Below are positions 43,004 to 52,900 of a stretch of DNA of 64,000 nucleotides, piece after piece. The stretch spans positions 1 through 64,000 of the forward strand of contig JBCBVV010000035.1 of assembly GCA_039817415.1 (NCBI GenBank), read 5' to 3'. Both the position numbers and the translations under genes were made by a program. This DNA comes from JALEFZ01 sp039817415 (GTDB lineage Bacteria; Bacteroidota; Bacteroidia; J057). The notes beneath the pieces are model-generated. The model was not told the DNA's origin, ran no database searches, and saw only the letters and a list, made by a program, of their open reading frames with translations. Numbering within the stretch: position 1 is the stretch's first letter; each line of letters starts with the position of its first letter.

Positions 43004-43431
43004 GATGCCAACAACTTTAAGAAGGGTTCAGTACCTCCGGCCCTATAAGAACAGCTTCCTAATACTTTTCCTTCCGGACTGATCAGAACATTGTAGGGGA
43101 AAGAGCCGGTGGGATTATATTTTTCTGCCAATTGCTCGTTTTGTAGACGAAGACTGTCTTCTAACTGATTCTTCTTTCTTCTGGGAAAGTTGGCTTTAAC
43201 CAGAATCAATTCTTCTTTGGCATAGCTTTCAAAGGCCGTTTGGTTGAAAATCTCATTTTCCTGTAGAATACAGCTTCTACACCAATCGAGCCCACAAAAG
43301 ACAAGGAGAATGGGTTTTTCTTGTTCTTTCGACATGGCCTGTGCCTCAGTCCAATCTGTAGTCCAAAGGTCAGCTTGGGTAGAGGGTGTGATAGCCATCA
43401 GGAAGGCTAGTGGTAATATGAATTTTAGCAT
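42991..43431 (-). CDS. Secreted thioredoxin family protein
   Basis: The protein has 146 residues with a signal peptide (ending near TPSTQA). The thioredoxin-like core carries Cys51 and Cys54 in FCGLDWCRSCILQENE, a thioredoxin_7/DsbD-gamma-like motif, followed by VKANFPRRKKN and the cis-proline region GSFPYNVLISPEGKV. It probably reduces or oxidises cysteines of other periplasmic or surface proteins, plausibly the CGCN tail of DUF4266. It is the first gene of the operon. Confidence 0.88.
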   Translation of the reverse strand: MLKFILPLAFLMAITPSTQADLWTTDWTEAQAMSKEQEKPILLVFCGLDWCRSCILQENEIFNQTAFESYAKEELILVKANFPRRKKNQLEDSLRLQNEQLAEKYNPTGSFPYNVLISPEGKVLGSCSYRAGGTEPFLKLLASWSE

Positions 43432-43556
43432 GTGCTGTCTGTTGATCGTTGTTCTGTAAAATTAACGATCTCTTTTGGATAAATGTTGACCTAGGCCGGA
43501 CTATATATAGAATTGGTAGAATATGACTAGGACGAACTCTTTGGAAGATTCTTCAA

Positions 43557-44612
43557 TTATGAGACGATTTGTTTCTTTTTGACCTGTCTAGAGGACTCTC
43601 TAATCTTCAGTTTGGTATCCAGCATGACATTTTTGTGAGCAAATTTGACCTCATCCTTGATGGCTTGTATTTCTTCCAGCAAAATACTCGCTGCTTGTCT
43701 ACCCATTTGTAAGCTTGGCTGAGATACTGAGGTTAAGGAAGGTTGGATGACACTGGAGATTTCCCAATCGCTAAAACCGACAACAGAGACGTCTTCTGGA
43801 ATCTTTAATCCCATTTCTTTAATGGCCGTCATGGCACCAATTCCAACAGAGTCGGTAATGGTGAAAATACCATCGCAGTCTGGGTGGGATTTCATCAATT
43901 GTCTCGCAAAGTCTTTGCCTTCTTCAATATTGATTTGATCGCAATCGAAGATCAGACTTTCATCTGTTGGGAGCCCATGTTTTTTTACAGCATCCTGATA
44001 GCCCTTGAATCGATTGTGGGAGGTATAAGCAGACAAAGGTCCTCTAAAATGCGCTATTTTCTTACATCCTTGTTTGATGAGGTGTTCTACGGCTAGGAAG
44101 GCTCCTTTGTAATCATCAACCACGACACGTGAGACATCATCTAGGGTAAAGGGCACCTTGTCGAAGAAAACAATAGGGACTTCGGAATCGAAGAAGGGTT
44201 GAAAGTGGTCATAGCTTTGGGTTTCGTGTGCCAAAGAGACCAATAGACCATCTACTCGGCTGTCGTAGAGGGCGTTGGTATCGGCAACTTCCTTGTCGAA
44301 AGACTCATCTGTTTGACAGAGCATCACACGATAATCAGCCTCATACGCCACTTGCATAATGCCTCGGATAACGGAAGAGAAAAAGTGATTGACAATCGAG
44401 GGGATAATTACCCCGATGATCTTGGATTCTCTTTTCCTTAGCCCAGCAGCGATGGAGTTTGGTCGATAGTTCCATTCATTCGCCAAGGCTAGCACTTTCT
44501 TCTTCGTAGCTGGGCTAATATCTGGATAATCTTTTAAAGCACGAGAAACCGTGGCTGTACTTATCCCTAATTTTTGGGCCAGATCGGCCAGTGTCACCTG
44601 TTTTCTACTCAT
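43557..44612 (-). CDS. LacI-family transcriptional regulator
   Basis: The protein has 351 residues. The N-terminal helix-turn-helix is VTLADLAQKLGISTATVSRALKDYP, followed by the hinge helix RPNSIAAGLRKRESK and a periplasmic-binding-protein-like ligand domain (about 62-345). It binds DNA as a dimer and is normally released or activated by a sugar-like ligand. It is divergent from susC, with palindromic CG-centred sites in between, so control of the susCD locus is the natural inference. Confidence 0.95.
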   Translation of the reverse strand: MSRKQVTLADLAQKLGISTATVSRALKDYPDISPATKKKVLALANEWNYRPNSIAAGLRKRESKIIGVIIPSIVNHFFSSVIRGIMQVAYEADYRVMLCQTDESFDKEVADTNALYDSRVDGLLVSLAHETQSYDHFQPFFDSEVPIVFFDKVPFTLDDVSRVVVDDYKGAFLAVEHLIKQGCKKIAHFRGPLSAYTSHNRFKGYQDAVKKHGLPTDESLIFDCDQINIEEGKDFARQLMKSHPDCDGIFTITDSVGIGAMTAIKEMGLKIPEDVSVVGFSDWEISSVIQPSLTSVSQPSLQMGRQAASILLEEIQAIKDEVKFAHKNVMLDTKLKIRESSRQVKKKQIVS

Positions 44613-44694
44613 ACTTTATGATTCCGAAACAATCCACCTCAAATAAATAGAATTTACCTTAAAATTTACTGATTTTTTTTTCAAACGAAAAGGT

Positions 44695-44708
44695 AAACGT
44701 AATCGTTT
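44695..44708. promoter_or_regulatory. Candidate LacI-family operator 1
   Basis: AAACG-TAAT-CGTTT is a perfect inverted repeat (5-bp arms, 4-nt spacer) 83 nt upstream of the LacI start, in the 454-nt divergent region 44613-45066. CG-containing palindromes of this kind are typical LacI-family sites, although the spacer is wider than usual. Confidence 0.5.
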
Positions 44709-44781
44709 TCGATGTTTATTAGCTGACCAAGGGCTGCATTTCTCTTGTATGCAATCAAAAAAATCACAAAATTGAATATAG

Positions 44782-44791
44782 AAAACGCTTT
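44782..44791. promoter_or_regulatory. Candidate LacI-family operator 2
   Basis: AAAACGCTTT, a near-palindrome with the central CG common to LacI/GalR operators, lies 285 nt before the susC start and 87 nt from operator 1 (centre to centre about 85). Two sites at such a distance could allow looping. The rest of the region (44800-45000) shows no recognised element. Confidence 0.4.
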
Positions 44792-45011
44792 ATGAGTGGT
44801 GAGAAAGACTAAAATTTCAAGCACACTTGAGTGTTTAAGGGACAAAACTACTATTAATTTGCTTATGAAGAACGTACTTCTACTCGTACGCCCTCCTGTC
44901 ATTTTCATCCCAATCATAGACAAAATTCCTCCTAAATCGATTTTTCTTAAGAGTCGATAACAGCCTCCTCATGATCACATGAGTTTGTCCCTTCAATCAT
45001 TGTCAATCAAT

Positions 45012-45019
45012 TAAATTTG
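45012..45019 (+). promoter_or_regulatory. -7 promoter box of susC
   Basis: TAAATTTG matches TAnnTTTG exactly and lies 47 nt before the susC ATG. A TTTG at 44984-44987 is a possible -33 element, with a spacer of 24 nt that is at the long end of the expected range. Confidence 0.55.
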
Positions 45020-45066
45020 TAATAGGTTTTCATAGTTACTGTGAACTACGTTTAACTACTATTATT

Positions 45067-48027
45067 ATGAGCATTAAACACAAATCAGCGGCGTTATTCA
45101 AACTGCTATTTGCGATGGTATTTACTTTCGCATTTGGTAGCCTGAGTGCGCAGATGACTGTATCAGGTGTGATTACATCTGAAAAAGACGGTACCGGACT
45201 TGCCGGTGCCACTGTACTTGTAAAAGGGACTACTACTGGTGCACTTACCGACAACTCAGGTAAGTTCCAGATTGGGTCTGTACCTAGCAATGCTACTTTG
45301 ATTGTTTCCTTCATTGGATACGAAACAAAGGAAGTTGCTGTGAGCGGCCAATCAACAGTAAATGTAGCCATGGCTGCCTCTATCTCAACCTTGGATGAGA
45401 TTGTAGTAGTAGGTTATGGTACGACAAAGAAGAGTGATGTAACTGGTGCGGTATCCAAGGTATCTTCCAAGGATTTCAACCAGGGACCCATTACCAACCC
45501 TCAGGACCTTATCAAAGGTAAAGTTGCGGGTGTACAGGTTGTAGGTAACTCAGGTGCTCCTGGTGCTGAAGCGACTGTACGTATCCGTGGTGCCGGTTCT
45601 GTACGTTCTGGAAACCAGCCTCTGTACGTTGTAGACGGAATTCCATTGGATGGTCGTTCTACCAAAGGAAATTTTAACGTACCCGGTGGTATCAACAGCA
45701 CACCTAACACCAACCCACTTCAGTTCTTGAACCCGAATGACATTGCTTCTATGGAAATCCTTAAGGATGCTTCCGCTGCAGCTATCTACGGTTCTCGTGG
45801 TGCAAACGGTGTGATTCTGATCACGACAAAATCAGCTCAGGCTGGTGCTCCAAAGATCAACTTCTCTGCTTCCGCAGGTCTTTCCAGCATTCTTCGTACG
45901 CCAGATATCATGGATGGCAACCAATACAGAGACGCTTTGACTCAGTATGGATTGACTAGCGGTGACTTCGGAGGAAACGTTGACGCTCTTGGTGAAATTC
46001 TACAGTCAGGTGTAAACCAGACGTACAACTTCTCTATGACTGGTGGTACGGAGCGTGGTAACTACCGTGTATCTGCGGGATACCAGGACATTCAGGGTAT
46101 CGTAAGAAAGACAGGTCTTCGTAAGTACAACGGATCTTTCCGTGGTTCTTTTAAGTTCTTGAAGAATGACCGTTTGAAGTTGGACGTCTTGTTGTTGGCT
46201 AACCAAAACAACCAGCAGTCTGCTCCTATTTCAAACAACGCTGGTTTCGAAGGATCTTTGATTTCTCAGGCCCTTCAGTGGAACCCAACTCGTCCATTAA
46301 TCAAGGCTGATGGTTCTTACGAATTGACAGAGTCTTCTTCTACCATCAACCCATTGGCATTCTCTGATGCATACGATCAGAACTTTGCCAACACAAGAAT
46401 CCTAGCCAGTATTGCTCCTACTGTAAAAATCGCCGAAGGACTTGACTACAAGTTCCAATTCTCTGTAGACGCTAACTCAGGTACAACTTCTGCCTCTATC
46501 AAGCGTTTTATCAACCTTCAGAACATCGAAAACCGTGGTTGGGCTCAGCTAAACCAGGCTTCTTTGACTACTCAGCAGTTCACCCACACGTTGAACTACA
46601 ACACTGACATTTCTTCTTCAGTAAGATTGAATGCACTTGTTGGATATGAGTACATGCAGTTTGACAACAAAGGATTTGGTATGACAGCTCAGGACTTCCT
46701 GACTGACGATGCTGACTTCTTGTACATCTTCGGTAACACAGCTCAGGGTACACGTAACACTTATTCTTACGCTGATCCTATCACTGAGCTACAGTCTTAC
46801 TTTGGTCGTGTAAACGTAAACATCAGCGACAAGTACTTGGTAACTGCTACCGTACGTGCTGACGGTTCTTCGAAGTTCGGTGCTAACAACCGTTATGGTG
46901 TATTCCCATCTGTGGCTGTTGCATGGAATATTGCTAACGAGGACTTCGTACCTGAGTCTGTAAATGACTTGAAGCTAAGAATAGGATGGGGACAAACTGG
47001 TAACCAGGAATTCCCAGCTGGTTCTGCTCAGGAGCGCTACGGATTTGGACAGCAGTCTATCGGACTTGTAAATGTTGCTAACCCTGACTTGAGATGGGAA
47101 ACTGTAACGAACCTTAACGTAGGTCTTGACTTTGCTTTCGCTAACTCTCGTGTAGTAGGTTCTATCGATTACTTCAACAGAGTAACAAGTGATCTTCTTT
47201 TCCAGCTTGATGCTATCCAGCCTGCTCCTGCTACTAAAGTATGGACTAACCTTCCTGGTGAGCTAAGAAACTCTGGTGTTGAGCTTGCTTTGAATACCTT
47301 CATCATCAACGGTGATAATGTTCAGTGGCAGTTTGGTGGAAACGTTGCTTTCCTAGACAACGAATTGACTGGATATGACGGTCCTCCAGTAGAAACTGGT
47401 GAGATCAACGGACAGGGTCTTTCTGGTGTACGTTCTCAGCGTCTTGCGAACAACCAGCCTTTGTATGTATTCTTCCTACGTCAGCACACGGGTATCAACG
47501 AAGCTGGATTCTCTGAATTCGTAGACAATGAAGCACTAGATTTCGTAGGTGATCCTAACCCAGATGTACTTCTAGGTATCAGCACCACTTTGAGTGTTGG
47601 AAAAGTTGACTTCACTGCCAACTTCCAGGGAGCATTTGGTCAGCAGATCTACAACAATACGGCTAACGCTATCTTCGTAATCGGTAACCTAGGTACACGT
47701 AACATCACTAACGATCTTGTAAGTGGAGATGTACAGGAGTCTCAGGCCAACCCTATTAAGGCTTCTACTCGTTACCTAGAAAACGGAGACTATCTAAGAT
47801 TGGCTAACGCCAGACTTTCTTACCGTATCGGTAACATTGGTAGCGCCTTGAAGAACTGTTCTGTATACGTAACTGGTCAGAACCTTCTTCTATTCACAAA
47901 CTACACTGGATTCGATCCTGAGGTAAACACTCCAAAGTCTGTTGACGGAGTACCTTCATTCGGTATCGAATATGTACCGTATCCTACTTCTAGAACTTGG
48001 TTGATTGGTATTGACTTCGGTCTGTAA
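45067..48027 (+). CDS. SusC/RagA-family TonB-linked outer-membrane transporter
   Basis: The protein has 986 residues. The signal peptide (to about 29, ending LSAQ) is followed by a carboxypeptidase-regulatory-like domain (about 30-105), a TonB-box region DEIVVVGYG (about 110-118), a plug with NPQDLIKGKVAGVQV and YVVDGIPLDG, and a C-terminal 22-strand barrel. It imports a ligand, usually an oligosaccharide or peptide, with the SusD partner using TonB energy. Codon use is strongly biased to cgt, gta, aac and similar codons, more so than its neighbours, which suggests high expression. SusD follows 121 nt downstream. Confidence 0.97.
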   Translation: MSIKHKSAALFKLLFAMVFTFAFGSLSAQMTVSGVITSEKDGTGLAGATVLVKGTTTGALTDNSGKFQIGSVPSNATLIVSFIGYETKEVAVSGQSTVNVAMAASISTLDEIVVVGYGTTKKSDVTGAVSKVSSKDFNQGPITNPQDLIKGKVAGVQVVGNSGAPGAEATVRIRGAGSVRSGNQPLYVVDGIPLDGRSTKGNFNVPGGINSTPNTNPLQFLNPNDIASMEILKDASAAAIYGSRGANGVILITTKSAQAGAPKINFSASAGLSSILRTPDIMDGNQYRDALTQYGLTSGDFGGNVDALGEILQSGVNQTYNFSMTGGTERGNYRVSAGYQDIQGIVRKTGLRKYNGSFRGSFKFLKNDRLKLDVLLLANQNNQQSAPISNNAGFEGSLISQALQWNPTRPLIKADGSYELTESSSTINPLAFSDAYDQNFANTRILASIAPTVKIAEGLDYKFQFSVDANSGTTSASIKRFINLQNIENRGWAQLNQASLTTQQFTHTLNYNTDISSSVRLNALVGYEYMQFDNKGFGMTAQDFLTDDADFLYIFGNTAQGTRNTYSYADPITELQSYFGRVNVNISDKYLVTATVRADGSSKFGANNRYGVFPSVAVAWNIANEDFVPESVNDLKLRIGWGQTGNQEFPAGSAQERYGFGQQSIGLVNVANPDLRWETVTNLNVGLDFAFANSRVVGSIDYFNRVTSDLLFQLDAIQPAPATKVWTNLPGELRNSGVELALNTFIINGDNVQWQFGGNVAFLDNELTGYDGPPVETGEINGQGLSGVRSQRLANNQPLYVFFLRQHTGINEAGFSEFVDNEALDFVGDPNPDVLLGISTTLSVGKVDFTANFQGAFGQQIYNNTANAIFVIGNLGTRNITNDLVSGDVQESQANPIKASTRYLENGDYLRLANARLSYRIGNIGSALKNCSVYVTGQNLLLFTNYTGFDPEVNTPKSVDGVPSFGIEYVPYPTSRTWLIGIDFGL

Positions 48028-48148
48028 GCCAATTCAGTGGGTTTCAATAGGATAAATCGAACTTAGCTGGAACAAAAACATATAACTTTTGTTCTATATT
48101 TATCAGAAATTTGAGTTTCGTAAAAGAAAATAACTCGCAAGAATTACT

Positions 48149-49681
48149 ATGAACTTCATTAAATCAATCGTATTCGTTGGTTTGCTATCCTTCCTAGTGA
48201 TAGGATGTACAGACCTTGAAGAGGTGATCCGTCAGGATCTGAATCAAGAAGACGCGACTGAGTACTTGCAGAACAACACTGATATCTCTGCACTTATTCA
48301 AACTGTGTATGATAACCTTCAGCTACCTTACCAGGATCAGTCTCGTTTCTGGGCGATGCAGGAGCATACTTCTGACGAAGTAATGGGACCTACTCGTGGA
48401 CCAGACTGGGATGACAACGGTATCTGGCGTGTACTTCATAATCACACTTGGGATGCTGACCACCTATTTATTGGTAACACGTTTAACGAGTTACTACAGG
48501 GTGTATTCAACTCTACTAACGTACTAGGCTTTGGGCCTACTGCGGAGGAGGCTGCTGAAGCTCGTTTCCTACGTGCATTCATCATGGCTTCTATCCTTGA
48601 CGCTTACGGGCAGGTTCCTTTCCGTGAAGCAGGAGAAAGCCTACTAGATGCTCCAAGAGTACTTAGTGGTGCTGAAGCAGTAGATTTCATTATCTCTGAG
48701 CTTGATGCTATCACAGGTACCCTGCCAACAGGAGATGCTACAGTATCTAATGCTGACGCTGCTAACGCTTTGAGAGCTAAGCTGCTATTGAACAAAGGAA
48801 CGTACGCTGATCGCGCAAATCCTTCTTTCGCAGCAGCTGATATGGATGGTGTAATCGCCGCTTGTGATGCCATCATTAACTCTGGTCGTTTCGCCTTGGC
48901 TGACGATTACTGGGATAACTTCTCTCCTCAGAACACTGAGACTTCTCCTGAATTGATCTTTGTAAACAAGAACATTGGTGGAGAAAGATCTGGAAACGTA
49001 CGTTCTCGTTGGTTCTGTACGCTACACTACAACCAGAACCCATCCGGATGGAATGGATTCTGTACAATCTCTGACTTCTACAACACTTTCGACCAGACTG
49101 ACTCTCGTTTCGGTGGTTCTGCTGCTGATCGTCCTGAGACTGCCGGTAAAACTGGTGTAGGACATGGTTTCCTATCTGGACAGCAGCTTGACGCTGATGG
49201 AAATGCACTACAGGATCGTAAAGGAAATGCGCTTTCCTACACCCCTGAAGTTGCTTTGACTGAGTCTGGAGACAACCTAGAGGTAACAGGTGTACGTGTA
49301 GTTAAGTATATCATTGACCTTGAGTCAGGCGACAATGCTGATAACGACTACGTATTCTACCGTTACGCGGATGTTCTTCTTATGAAGGCTGAAGCCTTAC
49401 TTCGTAAAGGAGACAACGGTGGTGCACTTGCTATCGTAAATGAAATCCGTGCTAAGCGTGGTGTTGCTGAGCTAGCTAGCATTGACGCTGATGGACTTCT
49501 ACAAGAGCGTGGATTTGAACTGTACTGGGAAGGACACCGTCGTCAGGACTTGATCCGCTTCGGAAAATTCCTAGACGCATGGGATGAGAAGCCTGCTTCT
49601 GGAACTGAGCGTCTGCTGTTCCCAATTCCTAACACAGCTCTTGCTGTGAATCCTAACTTGAGCCAGAACCCTGGATACTAA
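48149..49681 (+). CDS. SusD/RagB-family substrate-binding outer-membrane lipoprotein
   Basis: The protein has 510 residues with a lipobox (LSFLVIGC, Cys about 20). The SusD fold is shown by FLRAFIMASILDAYGQVPF, the tetratricopeptide-like helices, and the terminal motif LLQERGFELYWEGHRRQDLIRFGKFL. It caps the SusC transporter and binds the substrate. It shares the strong codon bias of susC. A perfect 12-bp terminator follows, though the locus continues with the VCBS genes. Confidence 0.97.
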   Translation: MNFIKSIVFVGLLSFLVIGCTDLEEVIRQDLNQEDATEYLQNNTDISALIQTVYDNLQLPYQDQSRFWAMQEHTSDEVMGPTRGPDWDDNGIWRVLHNHTWDADHLFIGNTFNELLQGVFNSTNVLGFGPTAEEAAEARFLRAFIMASILDAYGQVPFREAGESLLDAPRVLSGAEAVDFIISELDAITGTLPTGDATVSNADAANALRAKLLLNKGTYADRANPSFAAADMDGVIAACDAIINSGRFALADDYWDNFSPQNTETSPELIFVNKNIGGERSGNVRSRWFCTLHYNQNPSGWNGFCTISDFYNTFDQTDSRFGGSAADRPETAGKTGVGHGFLSGQQLDADGNALQDRKGNALSYTPEVALTESGDNLEVTGVRVVKYIIDLESGDNADNDYVFYRYADVLLMKAEALLRKGDNGGALAIVNEIRAKRGVAELASIDADGLLQERGFELYWEGHRRQDLIRFGKFLDAWDEKPASGTERLLFPIPNTALAVNPNLSQNPGY

Positions 49682-49701
49682 TCCAGATTCTACATAATGG
49701 A

Positions 49702-49735
49702 AGAAAGGCCATCGATAAGATGGCCTTTCTTTATT
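49702..49735 (+). terminator. Rho-independent terminator after susD
   Basis: A perfect 12-bp stem (49702-49713 with 49719-49730) with a 5-nt loop is followed by a T-rich tail. It separates the highly expressed susCD from the downstream VCBS genes, so their dosage is probably different. The rest of 49682-49920 holds no gene. Confidence 0.92.
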
Positions 49736-49920
49736 TAAAGCCTGATTATCAGTTGATAAGCTTATCAATGTAATATGTTAAAACTCTCTAAAAAGTCGAC
49801 ATATTCTTTGAGAAGCAGACCTTCCCTTTGTAATTTTAGGGATGATAGGAGGGCCTCGATGTTAAGGCTTCCTTCTACAAACTACTATTGAAACAGTCTC
49901 CTCGGACGGAACTTTGTGCT

Positions 49921-52900
49921 ATGAGAAAATATATCATTGTTGTTGCCATATGTAGCCTGTTAATGGGCTGTAAAAATGACCCACAACGATCCCATCCTAC
50001 GGAGCAAAATGGCTCTTCGAGTTTGTTTTCCCTCCTTCCTTCTTCTCAAACAGGAGTTACCTTCAAAAATGAGGTAGAGAATACAGACCTATTCAATATT
50101 TTCTCCTATAGAAACTTCTACAATGGAGGAGGGGTAGCCATTGGAGACCTAAACAATGACGGTCTAGCAGATATCTTTTTCACCAAAAACATGGGAGACA
50201 ATCGCCTTTATCTGAATAAAGGTGATATGAAATTTGAAGACGTTACCCAAAAAGCCGGTGTCGCCAGTCCTGATAAATGGAGCACAGGAGTGGTTATGGT
50301 GGATATAAACAGTGATGGTCTGTTGGATATTTATGTGTGTAATGCAGGCTATATCCAAGGCGTAGACCAGCAAAACGAACTTTTCATCAACAATGGTGAT
50401 ATGACCTTTACAGAGAAGGCAGCAGATTATGGGCTAAACCAGAATGGCTATACCACCCACGCCGCTTTTTTCGATTATGACCTAGATGGAGACCTGGATG
50501 TATATATCCTGAACAACAGTTTCATGCCAGTCAATACATTGAATTACAGCAACAAAAGAGAATTGTATGCTGAAGATTGGCCTGTAAGAGATTTTCTGAA
50601 AGGAGGAGGAGATAAGTTGTTGAGGAATGAGAATGGAAAATATGTAGATGTTACACGAGAATCAGGGATATATGGTTCATTAATTGGTTTTGGATTAGGG
50701 GTAACGGTAGGAGACGTGAACGGAGACATGCTTCCTGATTTATATGTATCAAATGATTTCTTCGAAAGAGATTATCTATATGTGAACCAAGGGGATGGGA
50801 CCTTCACAGAGGATATAAGAAAATGGATGGCTCATATTAGCCAGTTTTCGATGGGGGCTGATATGGCTGACATCAACAATGACGGATATCCTGAGATTTT
50901 TGTAACGGATATGCTGCCATACGACGACCAAAGACTCAAAGAAACTACCCTATTTGAATCCTACAAGGTATTTGAAATGAAGCAGGAGCGTGATTTCTAC
51001 CATCAATTCATGCACAATAGCCTTCAACTAAACAACAAAGACCAGACCTTCAGTGAAATTGCACAATATAGTGGGGTGGAGGCCTCAGACTGGAGTTGGG
51101 GTGCTTTGATGTTTGATGCCGACAACGATGGTTACAGAGACATCTATGTTTGTAATGGAATTTTTCAGGATGTTACCAATCAGGACTTTGTAGACTTCTT
51201 TGCTAATGATATTGTTCAAAAAATGGTCTTGACGGGGAAGAAGGAAGAGATGCAAAATGTCATCGATAAAATGCCTTCAAAACCCTTGGTCAACCGCTTT
51301 TTCCACAACAACAAAGACCTGACATTCTCTGATAAAAGCAAAGCATGGGGAATGGATCAGGCTTCTTTTTCCAATGGGGCCGCTTATGGCGACCTTGACA
51401 ACGATGGCGACCTTGATTTAGTGGTGAATAACCTAGGTCAGGAAGCCTTTATTTACCAAAATAACACCAGCGATCAGCCCGGAAACCACTATATCGGAGT
51501 AGAGCTAAGGGGCAAAGGGCCAAACTCATATGCCATAGGAACGAAGGTAAATGTTCACCAAGGAGATCAAATCCATCATTTTCAGATGATTCCTACCCGT
51601 GGATTCCAGTCGTCGGTTGATTACAAGATGCTATTTGGGCTCGGGAGTGTAGAACGTATTGACTCATTAGTCCTCATATGGCCGGACAAAAGCCAGAGTA
51701 CCATCAAGGATGTACCCGTTGATAGTGTCCTGAAGTTTGATCAGAATAACCTGCCTTCAAGGCCTTATTCTGTGGAGAAAACCCAATTGGCATCTAGCTA
51801 TTTGGAGCAAATCTCTCATGAGTTTATGGCACATGAAGAGGATAAACACGATGACTTTGCTAGTGAGGGATTGTTAATCAGAAAACTCTCGCATGAAGGC
51901 CCTGTTGCAGCAGTCGGGGACATGAACCGTGATGGGCGAGCTGATATATATATAGGTGGTGCTGCCGGACAGGCAGGAACACTCTATGTCCAGAAAGGAA
52001 AAGGATTCAAAGCTAAAAAAATCAAAGCTTTCGAAGAAGACAAAGCATTTGAAGATACCTCAGTAGAATGGGTGGATGTCAACGGAGACAATAAAATGGA
52101 CCTTGTCGTAGGCTCTGGAGGAAACAACCAACAATTGGGAAGCCCTTTGCTTCAAGACAGAATATACCTCAACAAAGGATTAGGTCGTTTTAAGAAGCTA
52201 GAAAATCCTTTTCCTATCAATGGATTCAATACTTCAGTTATTGTTCCAATAGATATAGATAAAGATGGCGATCAAGACTTGATTGTGGGATCTCGTTCTG
52301 TACCGGGAAAATATGGTTTAGCCCCAAGGAGTTTCGTTTACATCAATGATGGGAAGGGCAATTTTGAGGATAAAGCTAAGGAGCTAGCACCCGATTTCCA
52401 GCAATTGGGAATGATAGTGGATGCCCAATTAATTAATGTAACCGCAGATGGTGAGCCTGAATTGGTGGTCGTGGGTGAGTGGATGGCTCCGACGGTTTTC
52501 TCCCTTCAAAACGGAAAGCTCAGCAAGGAGTCAACGGATTTGGATAACTATTCTGGATGGTTTTATGCCATGGAAGCTGCCGATATAGATGGAGATGGCG
52601 ATCAGGACCTTATTCTAGGGAATAGAGGAGAAAACTTCTATTTCAAAGGTAGCAAAGAGGAACCTGTGAAGCTTTGGGTACACGATTTTGATTTTAACGG
52701 CAAGGTTGATCCTATCCTGACCAAAACTTTGAATGGAAAAGATGTCCCCATTTCTATGAAAAAGGAATTGACAGAACAGATTGTCAGCCTGAAAAAGCAA
52801 AACTTAAAACACGAAGAATACGGACAAAAGAGTATTCAAAATCTATTCACCAAGAATGTGCTGGACCAAGCACGAGTGAAAGAAGGAAATTATTTTAAAT

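Noticed and set aside
44681..44923. 80-codon minus-strand open frame upstream of susC
   Set aside because: It overlaps the likely operator sites and the divergent promoter region and has no recognisable composition or motif.
48876..49208. 110-codon minus-strand open frame in susD
   Set aside because: It is a mirror image of the biased codons of susD and is not protein-like (rich in Gln, Arg, Ser).
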